Shown: positions 27,366 to 35,135 of the stretch, in pieces
Numbering within the stretch: the first letter of the stretch is position 1
Layout of the letters: each line of letters begins with the position of its first letter
Assembly (NCBI RefSeq): GCF_021531975.1
Contig: NZ_JAFBIY010000004.1
Coordinates: 1 to 64,000 of the forward strand
Direction of reading: 5' to 3'
DNA length: 64,000 nucleotides
Origin: Faecalicatena contorta
Lineage (GTDB): Bacteria; Bacillota; Clostridia; Lachnospirales; Lachnospiraceae
Made by a program: the position numbers and the translations under genes
Notes under the pieces: model-generated
What the model was told of the DNA's origin: nothing
Database searches by the model: none
The model's input: only the letters and a program-made list of their open reading frames with translations

Positions 27366-29929
27366 TATGGTGCAGCTACATCGCCGCCGCCACCGGCATC
27401 ACCGCCGCCACCGGCATCACCGCCGCCACCGGCATCACCGCCGCCACCGGCATCGCCACCGGCACCGCCGCCGCCACCGGCACCACCGCCGCCACCGGCA
27501 CCACCGGTATCACCGCCACCGGTGGTGCCACCAGTGTTGGTGTTGTTATTGCCTGTATTTCCATCTGGATTCTCTGTCTCTTCGCCTTCTTCTCCCTCTG
27601 TTTCGCTTGCATGTCCAGGACAGCTGGTAGTAGGAACGGTGCCTTTTGCGAAGTATTCGGTAATACTTGGGCAACTTCCGGCTACAGCAAGCTGACCACT
27701 AATTGTGCATATTGTCTTTCTTTCAATAGAATCTGGCATTTCAAATTCTTTGTATTCCAATCCATCATGGATACGGCTCATAATACCCTTCCATATACGG
27801 AAACGGAAACGGGTATCAGAGTTACACTGTTTATTGTCATCATAGCCGCCCCATACAGCACATGTATAGTATGGAGTAAATCCGCAGAACCAAAGGTCTT
27901 TGTTGGATGTTGTTGTACCAGTCTTTCCGGCTACAGGCATGTTACTTAATTGGCATGCCGTTCCGGTACCGCCCTGAACAACAGTTTCCATTGCGCTCGT
28001 CAGAAGCGCAGCTGTGGTTTCCTGCAATGCCTGATAGCTTTCCGGTGTTCCGTCAAGGAGCAGGTTGCCGTCATGGTCAAGAACCTTTGTATAAAGTGTA
28101 GGACGGTTGTAAGTTCCGCCATTTGCGATTGCTGCATAAGCACCGCACATTTCATAGTTAAATACACCATCGGTCAGACCACCGAGTGCAAGTGTCTGAT
28201 TAATATCAGAATAGATTTCTCCGTTAACATCCTTTTCTTTTACAAGGGTTGTAATACCAAGCTTTTCGCAGTATTCAAATCCCAGTTCCTGTGTTACCTG
28301 ATCACTGACCTGTACAGCACAGGAGTTCAGAGAACCGGCGATAGCGGTACGAATCGTAACAGGCCCTTTACTTCCTTTGATTGTCTTGCCGCCTTTTAAC
28401 TGGTAAGGCTCATCATTGATGACCGTGGCAAGTGACATTCCGCAGGAATCTAATGCAGGCGCATAAGCAGCCAGAATCTTGAATGTAGAACCAGGCTGTC
28501 TCTTGGAACCTTTGTATGCACGGTTCAGACCAAGACTTGTAGTCTTCTGACCACGTCCGCCCACCATTGCCTTAACCTGTCCGGTATACTGATCCATGAT
28601 TGTGACAGAAGCCTGTGGCTGCGGAGTGATATTGATGACTTCATCATAAGTATCTCCCTCCTGCGCAATCGTTGATTTCCATTCTTCTACCATTGCTCTT
28701 GCTGCGTCTTCACTGGAATATAGAAGTCCCTGTTCTTTACCATGTACTTCCTTTGCATACTTTTTAACATGTCCGGAAGAATAATTCTCGACAGAACCAT
28801 CTGCGCGGGTTACAGTCAGCGCATAATCAAGACCATATTCCTTGAGACCAGGATAGTTTGAGTCATTATTCATTTCTTCTTCACATATCTGCTGCATATT
28901 CATGTTTTGTGTAGAATAGATACTCAGTCCGCCGCTGTATACAGCATTAAAGGCCTGTGTCTCTGTAAATCCACACTGTTCCTGCAGATCTGTCATAACC
29001 TGATCAGAAAGTGCGTCAACAAAGTAGCTGTATGGATTGGCTGTGTCAGAGCCGGTGCTGACACTCTGTACTCTTGCATACACATCATCAGCCATAGCCT
29101 CGTCATAAGCAGCCTGATCAATATAACCTTGTTCGAGCATGTTTTTTAAAACTTTGTCATGACGTTTTTTATTTGCTTCCGGGTCAGTTACCGGGTTCAG
29201 AGCTCCCGGTCTCTGGGTGATTGCGGCAATAACCGCACACTCTGACAGATTGAGTTCCGACACATCTTTGTTAAAATACCGCTTTGCTGCAGATTGTACA
29301 CCAAGACAATTCTGTCCAAGGTTAATGGTGTTCAGGTAACTTTCCAGAATCTCATCTTTGCTCATCTGTTTTTCAATCTCGACAGCAAGGAACTGTTCCT
29401 GAAGCTTTCGTTCAACTTTGTCATAGAAAGTCTGTTCATTTACAAAGTTTGGAAAGACGTTATTTTTAATTAACTGCTGTGTAAGGGTACTGGCACCCTG
29501 CTGGTTTCCGGAAAGAGTGGAAACGGCTGCACGGGCGATACCCTGAAGGTCGATACCGTTGTGTTCATAGAAACGTTCATCTTCAATGGCTACAAAGGCA
29601 TGCTGCAAATCTACCGGAATCTCCTCCAGAGACTTGTACACACGGTTAGAACCTTCCGCAACAAAACGTTCGATTTCCGTTGTACCATCGTCGGCATATA
29701 CAAATGTGGTAAAACCTTGTGGCTTTACATCAGATGGGGATATTTCAGGAGAATTGTCAATGATCTTCTTTACAAAGATACCTCCTCCGATGATCCCTGC
29801 CACTCCAACAACGACCAGACAGAGAAGAAAAGCTTTAAAAAGTCTTACACTGACACGCTTTCCCTGCATGGTAGATTTGGAAGTGATTCTTTTCTGCTTC
29901 TGGGCAGCTTTTTTCTTACCATAATTCAT
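27365..29929 (-). CDS. Class A penicillin-binding protein (PBP1A-type) with glycine-rich tail
   Basis: An 854-residue bifunctional peptidoglycan synthase. Basic N-terminus, one membrane anchor (about 30-55), glycosyltransferase 51 domain (AIEDERFYEHNGIDLQG with catalytic Glu near 115; STLTQQLIKNNVF near 140) and transpeptidase domain with the serine motif GSTFKILAAYAP (SxxK), SLNSCAVQ (SxN) and GKTGTT (KTG). The last roughly 50 residues are almost only Gly, Ala and Asp in a 6-residue repeat (GGGGDA), encoded by a tandem DNA repeat. Such tails are likely wall-exposed flexible spacers. The linker before it (NPDGNTGNNNTNTGG) is also low complexity. Confidence 0.95.
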   Translation of the reverse strand: MNYGKKKAAQKQKRITSKSTMQGKRVSVRLFKAFLLCLVVVGVAGIIGGGIFVKKIIDNSPEISPSDVKPQGFTTFVYADDGTTEIERFVAEGSNRVYKSLEEIPVDLQHAFVAIEDERFYEHNGIDLQGIARAAVSTLSGNQQGASTLTQQLIKNNVFPNFVNEQTFYDKVERKLQEQFLAVEIEKQMSKDEILESYLNTINLGQNCLGVQSAAKRYFNKDVSELNLSECAVIAAITQRPGALNPVTDPEANKKRHDKVLKNMLEQGYIDQAAYDEAMADDVYARVQSVSTGSDTANPYSYFVDALSDQVMTDLQEQCGFTETQAFNAVYSGGLSIYSTQNMNMQQICEEEMNNDSNYPGLKEYGLDYALTVTRADGSVENYSSGHVKKYAKEVHGKEQGLLYSSEDAARAMVEEWKSTIAQEGDTYDEVINITPQPQASVTIMDQYTGQVKAMVGGRGQKTTSLGLNRAYKGSKRQPGSTFKILAAYAPALDSCGMSLATVINDEPYQLKGGKTIKGSKGPVTIRTAIAGSLNSCAVQVSDQVTQELGFEYCEKLGITTLVKEKDVNGEIYSDINQTLALGGLTDGVFNYEMCGAYAAIANGGTYNRPTLYTKVLDHDGNLLLDGTPESYQALQETTAALLTSAMETVVQGGTGTACQLSNMPVAGKTGTTTSNKDLWFCGFTPYYTCAVWGGYDDNKQCNSDTRFRFRIWKGIMSRIHDGLEYKEFEMPDSIERKTICTISGQLAVAGSCPSITEYFAKGTVPTTSCPGHASETEGEEGEETENPDGNTGNNNTNTGGTTGGGDTGGAGGGGGAGGGGGAGGDAGGGGDAGGGGDAGGGGDAGGGGDVAAP
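27373..27530. repeat. Tandem repeat of about 18 bp units in the PBP1A 3' end
   Basis: Units of CCGCCGCCACCGGCATCA and close variants (GGCACCA, GGCATCG) repeat about eight times, GC-rich against a low-GC genome. They encode the Gly/Ala/Asp tail. Unit number is likely to vary by slippage between strains. Confidence 0.9.
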
Positions 29930-30102
29930 GAGTGCTTGCCTCCTTTATACCACGTCATTATAGCAAATTTACTAATTGAAATAAAGAAAAAAATGAAAAC
30001 TTCATATTTTGGTATGAAAATCTTAAGAAATTCGTTATAGTAGTAATATAAATGTATAGTACGACAGCAGAGTATATGCTGACAGGCAGAAAGGAACAAA
30101 AA

Positions 30103-30753
30103 ATGTTAACACAATATCGAGTTGTATATAAAGGCGGAGAGAATGAAATCGTAGAAAAAAAGTCCCGGTTTATCGCGACAGTCCATCCGGTTCAGACAGA
30201 GGAAGAGGCGCTGGAATTTATTGAATCCATGCGCAAAAAATACTGGAATGCCACACACAATTGTTTTGCATATGTGATAGGAGAGAGAGGTCAGGTACAA
30301 CGCTGCAGTGATGATGGAGAGCCAGGCGGCACAGCAGGAAAACCAATGCTGGATGTATTGCTTGGCGAAGAAATACGTAACATTGCAGTAGTGGTCACCC
30401 GTTATTTCGGAGGAACACTGCTTGGAACCGGAGGGCTTGTGCGGGCATATTCTTCGGCAACACAGGCAGGGCTTGCTGCATCTGTAATTATAACCAAAAT
30501 GCAGGGACTTAAACTACATATCGGCACAGATTACAATGGGCTCGGGAAAATACAGTATATTCTCGGACAAAGAGGAATTCAGATACTGGATTCCGTGTAT
30601 ACAGAAAATGTTGAGCTGGAAGTGCTGATACCGGTGGAAGAAGTTGAATTTGTAAAAGCAGAAATCATTGAAGGAACCAATGGAAGAGCAAAGATCACCG
30701 AAGGAGAAGAATGCTGGTTTGCACAGATAGAAGGAAAGCCGACATTAGTATAG
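30103..30753 (+). CDS. YigZ/IMPACT-family protein
   Basis: A 216-residue protein with the UPF0029 N-terminal domain and the DUF1949 C-terminal ferredoxin-like domain. Signature stretches: VEKKSRFIATVHPVQTEEEA, ATHNCFAYVIG, SDDGEPGGTAGKPMLDVL and VVVTRYFGGTLLGTGGLVRA. The start at 30103 is chosen for its AAAGGA site; an in-frame ATG 17 codons earlier lacks one. Members relate to IMPACT/YIH1 and may act on translation, but bacterial function is not settled. The last codons TTA GTA TAG form the terminus of repeat copy B, so the C-terminus (L-V-stop) is supplied by the element. Confidence 0.92.
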   Translation: MLTQYRVVYKGGENEIVEKKSRFIATVHPVQTEEEALEFIESMRKKYWNATHNCFAYVIGERGQVQRCSDDGEPGGTAGKPMLDVLLGEEIRNIAVVVTRYFGGTLLGTGGLVRAYSSATQAGLAASVIITKMQGLKLHIGTDYNGLGKIQYILGQRGIQILDSVYTENVELEVLIPVEEVEFVKAEIIEGTNGRAKITEGEECWFAQIEGKPTLV

Positions 30754-30964
30754 TAAGTGGTATACAGTATCGGCAGAAGTAAGTGCCTCGATGCATCTGA
30801 CTCCTCCGACTAAGCCACGAATCTATAAGAGGTCGAAAAACAGACGATAAGCGAAGCCTGTTTTTCGACCTCTAACAGCTTCGGGCTGGATTCTGCGAAG
30901 TCTTCTGCTTACCTCGTCGCTTACTTCTGCCGATAACTGTTACCACTACTGTACTGGCAATTCC
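30745..30964 (-). repeat. Left module of copy B: nested foldback with conserved core
   Basis: Outer stem: the arm carrying TATCGGCAGAAGTAAG pairs with CTTACTTCTGCCGATA. Inner stem: GAGGTCGAAAAACAG (30829-30843) pairs perfectly with 30858-30872. Read on the minus strand the core is GGTAAGCAGAAG..ATCCAGCCCGAAGCTG, inner stem, CTCTTATAGATTCGTGGC, then TGCATCGAGGC. Confidence 0.85.
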
Positions 30965-31299
30965 AGATAGATATGCATGCCATACTTTATTGGCTGATGT
31001 AACAACACTAACGCAAAAGAACATATTTCTTACCTGCAAAATATATATTTTCATTCCCTGTGAGTCAAAAAGAAAATATGTACTGACTTTTTTTAGAACC
31101 AAATCATTTTCTCAGAGACAAAACTCTAAAATGGAATGAGTTTTCAGCTAATCATTTCATTCAAATATAGATTTTTGCTCTTGGGAGCTGACTTCGACTT
31201 CTCAAAATTCATTATAATTCTTCATTTCTACCTACAGGAGCTGAAAAAGATCAGATACATAACATATTTTACCAACAAACTGAGGCGTTCATTTTACCC

Positions 31300-31526
31300 G
31301 GAATTGCCAGTACAGTAAATGGTAGCAGTTGATATATTTCTATATGGTGACGGTAAGCAGAAGTCCTGGAAAATCCAGCCCGAAGCTGTTAGAGCCAGAA
31401 CAACAGACAATTCGTTCACTGTCTGTTGTTCTGGCTCTTATAGATTCGTGGCTTAGTTGTAAGGACGGACGCATCGGAGACATATAGAAATATATCAACT
31501 GCGTACCACTTACTATACTAAATTCC
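31300..31526 (+). repeat. Right module of copy B: nested foldback with conserved core
   Basis: Outer stem: GCAGTTGATATATTTCTATA pairs with TATAGAAATATATCAACTGC. Inner stem: GAGCCAGAACAACAGACA (31392-31409) pairs perfectly with 31420-31437 around a 10-nt loop. The flanking unpaired core (CCCGAAGCTGTTAGAG and CTCTTATAGATTCGTGGC) is nearly identical to the other copies while both stems differ in sequence. Confidence 0.88.
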
Positions 31527-31529
31527 CAT

Positions 31530-33320
31530 TTAAATCGCTCTTGTATACTCTTTCAGCCATTCTCTTTCTTCTTCTGTCAGACGTGGGCCGATCTTCTCGT
31601 ATACGTTTTTGTGGTAGTTGTTCAGCCACTCGCGTTCATCACGGCTCATTTCCTCAGGATCGATTCCGTCAAGGTCGATTGGAGCGAATGTGATTGTCTC
31701 GAAGTGCATGAACTGTCCGTATTTATTCTGAACGCCTTTTCTTACGATGAATTCGTTTTCGATACGGATACCGAACTGTCCGTCTTCGTAGATACCAGGT
31801 TCGTCAGTGATAACCATACCTTCTTCTAACTGATGATGCTCGTTTTTGCTTGGAACTACATACCAGCGGAAGCCTGTAGGTGCTTCGTGGATATTTCCGA
31901 GGTAGCCGACACCGTGTCCGGTACCGCACTGGAAGTCAAGGTCGAGATCCCAGATAGGGCCTCTTGCGAGAACGTCAAGATTGTATCCGTAGCATCCGTA
32001 GAGGAATTTTGCACGGGACAGACGCATCATGGCACGTACAACAGCTGTGAAGTATTTCTTCATCTGATCGTCAACGGAGCCAAGTACGAATGTTCTTGTG
32101 ATGTCTGTAGAACCTTCAAAGTATCCGCCGCCTGTATCATTTAAGAAAAATGCGCCGGATTTGAGCTCAACATCTGTTTCCTCGGAAGGAGAGTAGTGCA
32201 TCATAGCTGCATGGTCTGCGAATGCACACAGAGGCTCGAAACTGTCACGGATATAACCTTCCTGCTCAGCACGGAGCTCTGTTAATTTTGCTGCAGAGCT
32301 TAACTCTGTGATTGGCTCTTTGTCATAGCGTGTTTTGATCCAGTACATGAATTTTGTAATAGCAACACCATCTTTGATATGAGCTTCTTTGATATTTTCA
32401 AGCTCTACCTCATTCTTCATAGCTTTCATGAGGATGGTCGGGTTTGCGGCTTCAACGATCTTACAAGGGATATTCTTGTAGAGAGCGTAGTTCATCTTCA
32501 TCGGATCGATCATAGCAACGCTGTCAGCGCTTAATTTCTTGATATCTTCGTAAATATCGTTGTAAGGATGGATATTTATGTTGTTTTTCTTTAATTCCTC
32601 GTGAATCTGGTCATTCAGCTTGGAATCGTCTACATACAGTTCAACTGCATCCATTGTAACGATTGCATAGGAGAGAAGTAATGGGAAGAAATCAATATCG
32701 TCTCCACGTACATTGAGAAGCCAGCATACATCATCCAGAGATGCGATAATGTGTGTATCAGCTCCATTTTCTTCCATAGCTTTTCTTACACGTGCAAGTT
32801 TGGAAGCAGTGCTTTCACCGGAATATTTTTCTTCGAGGAAGAATGCCGGTTTTTTGGAAAGTGACGGACGGTCTTCCCAGATCTCGTCAATCAGATCCTC
32901 GGAATAGTCGATACGGATATTCTTTGCGGATAATGCCTCTTCGTATTCCTGTCCTTCACCCATAGAAAGAACACGACCGTCGAATCCGACAGTGCCGCCT
33001 TCCGGAATCGTGTCACAAAGATATTCTGTGACAGAAGGTGTATCGCCTACGAACATTTTCATAAGGCGGATACCGCTTCCTTTCAGTTCGTTTTCAGCCT
33101 GGAAGAAGTATCTTCCGTCTGTCCACAGGCCTCCGTCATCCTTTGTGATGACAGCAGTGCCGTAGGAGCCGCTGAAACCTGTGATGAATTTTCTTGCCTT
33201 GAAATGTTCCCCAACATATTCACTCTGATGGAAATCAGCAGTAGGAACAACATAGGCATCAATCCCTTTTTCTGCCATAAGGGAACGGAGTTTTGCAACT
33301 CTTTCTGCTACAACAGTCAT
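31530..33320 (-). CDS. Aminopeptidase P-family metallopeptidase (M24B)
   Basis: A 596-residue Xaa-Pro aminopeptidase of the long (about 600) form with two creatinase-like N-terminal domains and a C-terminal pita-bread catalytic domain. Metal ligands are visible in FFLNDTGGGYFEGSTDITRT (two Asp), GTGHGVGYLGNIHEAP (His) and DEPGIYEDGQFGIRIENE (two Glu). It removes N-terminal residues before proline. The start at 33320 has AGGAGG ahead of it; the open frame runs 50 codons further but without coding features. It lies next to a peptide transporter, fitting peptide use. Its stop codon abuts repeat copy B. Confidence 0.95.
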   Translation of the reverse strand: MTVVAERVAKLRSLMAEKGIDAYVVPTADFHQSEYVGEHFKARKFITGFSGSYGTAVITKDDGGLWTDGRYFFQAENELKGSGIRLMKMFVGDTPSVTEYLCDTIPEGGTVGFDGRVLSMGEGQEYEEALSAKNIRIDYSEDLIDEIWEDRPSLSKKPAFFLEEKYSGESTASKLARVRKAMEENGADTHIIASLDDVCWLLNVRGDDIDFFPLLLSYAIVTMDAVELYVDDSKLNDQIHEELKKNNINIHPYNDIYEDIKKLSADSVAMIDPMKMNYALYKNIPCKIVEAANPTILMKAMKNEVELENIKEAHIKDGVAITKFMYWIKTRYDKEPITELSSAAKLTELRAEQEGYIRDSFEPLCAFADHAAMMHYSPSEETDVELKSGAFFLNDTGGGYFEGSTDITRTFVLGSVDDQMKKYFTAVVRAMMRLSRAKFLYGCYGYNLDVLARGPIWDLDLDFQCGTGHGVGYLGNIHEAPTGFRWYVVPSKNEHHQLEEGMVITDEPGIYEDGQFGIRIENEFIVRKGVQNKYGQFMHFETITFAPIDLDGIDPEEMSRDEREWLNNYHKNVYEKIGPRLTEEEREWLKEYTRAI

Positions 33321-33377
33321 AATAACACCTCCTAATATTATTGCTTTTGGGCAGTATGATTTATCGTTCCGCCCTGT

Positions 33378-33412
33378 AAAAAAGGCCCCCGGGGATAACC
33401 GGGAGCCCTTTC
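33378..33412 (-). terminator. Intrinsic terminator of the POT transporter gene
   Basis: On the minus strand AAAGGGCTCCCGG pairs with CCGGGGGCC-TTT (one bulge and one wobble) and runs into six T residues. It separates the transporter from the aminopeptidase gene, so the two are not obligatorily co-transcribed. Confidence 0.8.
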
Positions 33413-33444
33413 CTTCATAAGAAATAACCCTTATTTGGTCAAAC

Positions 33445-34800
33445 TTATTTATCGCCAACCATTTCGTCAAATTTCTTAGTGAATGCTAACATGATAACAC
33501 CACAGGCGATGATAACGATTGTAACGACACCGTAAGCTTTAACGAATGAGAACTGTCCAAGGAAGTTGTAAAGCGGTCCATATCCTTTTCCTGAGAAGAA
33601 GATGATGAGCGGCCATACACCAAGGAGTGTTCCAAGGAGTTTCTTTGGAGCATATTTGTTGATGAAGGAGTTACCAAGTGGTGAGAATACAACTTCACCA
33701 ACTGACATACATACAGCTGTTAAGATGATGATCCAGATACCAGCCGGATCTTTTGTTCCTTCGCCACTGATGATAGCAGCAATAACCATACATGCTGTAC
33801 AAAGACCAAGGATAATAATACCTACAGCAGTCTTTGTAAACATACCCCAGTCACCCTGTGGTCTCTGTTTCATCTTAGCCCAGATTCCAGCGAATACAGG
33901 ACAAAGAATGATACAAAGAAGAGCGTTCATTGAGTCGAACCATGCAGTAGGCATCTGGAAGGAACCGATGTTCCAGTTAGCCCATCCCATACCACCTTGC
34001 TCTACAGGACCGAACTCGTAGTAGACTGGCATGTAAACCATGTACCAGATCAACCAGAAAATACCGGAGAACAGTGTTACGATCAGGATAGCGATAACAC
34101 GGTTTTTCTCAAGCTTTGTGAGAGGAGCGTTATCTTTTTCTTTGTCAGCATTGTCAACATCTTCTACACGGTTATCAACGAGGAAAGGTTTCTTTCCAGC
34201 GTCTCCGAAGAATCTCATACCGAAGATCCACCATGCACAGTCAATAAATAAGAAGATACCGCAGATAAGGAATAAGAAACGATATCCATATGACAGAGCA
34301 AGAAGACTCAGGAATGATGTTCCACAGAAAGAACCAATGTTAACGAAGGAGTACTGGATGTTAAATACAGAGTCCAGTGTGTCCTGATCTGCTAATGGGA
34401 AGAGACGTCCGTTAATACCAGATACGTTTCCTTTGAAGAAACCAGTACCTACTGCTAACAGGATGATCATTGCCCAAAGCATTCCGATACCATTTGCTTT
34501 CCAAGCGATTAAATAACTCAGACCCATGAGAATCTCTCCAATCGGAACGAGAAGTCTCGGGCTTACCCAACGGTCAGCGATATATCCACCGATAACAGGT
34601 GTGATATATGTAAATGCTACCAGGTTGGAGCTCATTGCTGCACCTACAGATTTGTCGAGGCCAAGACCGCCGTTAGCAGCTTCAGCAACGATGAAAATTG
34701 CAAGTGCCCACTTAGCTGCGTAGTACGCAAATCTTTCAAATGAGAATGAGAGACAGCATACATAGAAACCAAATGGCCATTTCTTTTTTGTTGTTTCCAT
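33445..34800 (-). CDS. POT/PTR-family peptide:proton symporter
   Basis: A 451-residue major facilitator protein with 12 or more helices that imports di- and tripeptides with protons. PTR signatures: FERFAYYAAKWALAIF at helix 1 (the ExxERFxYY-like motif is reduced to FERFAYY), GGYIADRWVSPRLLVPIGEI (PTR2-1) and FFKGNVSGINGRLFP with FNIQYSFVNIGSFCG (PTR2-2). Start at 34800 follows GGAGGG. The open frame upstream runs through the promoter and is not coding. Leader carries a 10-bp stem-loop at its very 5' end. Confidence 0.92.
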   Translation of the reverse strand: METTKKKWPFGFYVCCLSFSFERFAYYAAKWALAIFIVAEAANGGLGLDKSVGAAMSSNLVAFTYITPVIGGYIADRWVSPRLLVPIGEILMGLSYLIAWKANGIGMLWAMIILLAVGTGFFKGNVSGINGRLFPLADQDTLDSVFNIQYSFVNIGSFCGTSFLSLLALSYGYRFLFLICGIFLFIDCAWWIFGMRFFGDAGKKPFLVDNRVEDVDNADKEKDNAPLTKLEKNRVIAILIVTLFSGIFWLIWYMVYMPVYYEFGPVEQGGMGWANWNIGSFQMPTAWFDSMNALLCIILCPVFAGIWAKMKQRPQGDWGMFTKTAVGIIILGLCTACMVIAAIISGEGTKDPAGIWIIILTAVCMSVGEVVFSPLGNSFINKYAPKKLLGTLLGVWPLIIFFSGKGYGPLYNFLGQFSFVKAYGVVTIVIIACGVIMLAFTKKFDEMVGDK

Positions 34801-34837
34801 AGTTTCACCCTCCAAATATAGAATAAATTTGTTTGCG

Positions 34838-34880
34838 GTTCTAAATGCGAAAAAGGGGTTTCTCTGTCGACATTTAGAAC
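34838..34880 (-). promoter_or_regulatory. 5' stem-loop in the POT transporter leader
   Basis: GTTCTAAATG (34838-34847) pairs perfectly with CATTTAGAAC (34871-34880) around a 23-nt loop. It begins only a few bases after the expected transcription start, so it would sit at the mRNA 5' end. A stabilising or regulatory role is inference. Confidence 0.55.
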
Positions 34881-34891
34881 TTCCATAACAG

Positions 34892-34920
34892 AATATAGCA
34901 CAAATTAGACCAAAGTACAA
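34892..34920 (-). promoter_or_regulatory. Promoter of the POT transporter gene
   Basis: Minus-strand TTGTAC (34920-34915), 17-bp spacer, TATATT (34897-34892). The 335-bp divergent gap 34801-35135 holds this promoter, the stem-loop above, a very AT-rich middle and the plus-strand promoter at 35046; nothing else is seen. Confidence 0.6.
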
Positions 34921-35045
34921 CAAATAATTTAAGAAAAAGTTAATAAATTGAACAAAAAATAAATCGCTTTTTATAATTATCACAGCATTTTGCTAAAGGG
35001 ATAAAATAGAATGACAATAAATTAACAAAATGGCAAATAAAAGTG

Positions 35046-35074
35046 TTGCGCGAGGAGAGGAAAACAGATATAAT
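35046..35074 (+). promoter_or_regulatory. Promoter of the sodium-pumping decarboxylase operon
   Basis: TTGCGC (35046-35051), 17-bp spacer and perfect TATAAT (35069-35074), 62 bp before the first gene. Confidence 0.7.
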
Positions 35075-35135
35075 TATAATCGGCAGAAAATTTGGTTTTA
35101 CTTTACTAATATGTAGAAAAATGGAGGGCTAGATT

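Larger units (their letters stand above)
30745..31526. mobile_element. Composite foldback element, copy B (non-coding, about 780 bp)
   Basis: Fills the gap between yigZ and the convergent aminopeptidase gene. Termini TTAGTATAGTAAGTGG at 30745-30760 and its perfect inverted copy at 31506-31521. Built of two inverted modules (30745-30964 and 31300-31526) around a spacer (30965-31299) that shares GAATGAGTTTTC, TTTCATTCAAAT, TCAAAATTCATT and CAACAAACTG words with copy A. Nothing in it reads as protein. It ends 3 bp before the aminopeptidase stop codon. Confidence 0.75.

Noticed and set aside
27373-27530. Possible CRISPR array
   Set aside because: Units are contiguous 18-bp coding repeats with no unique spacers.
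27337-27695. Pro-rich or His/Arg-rich open frames on the plus strand
   Set aside because: Produced by the GC-rich repeat that encodes the PBP1A glycine tail read backwards.
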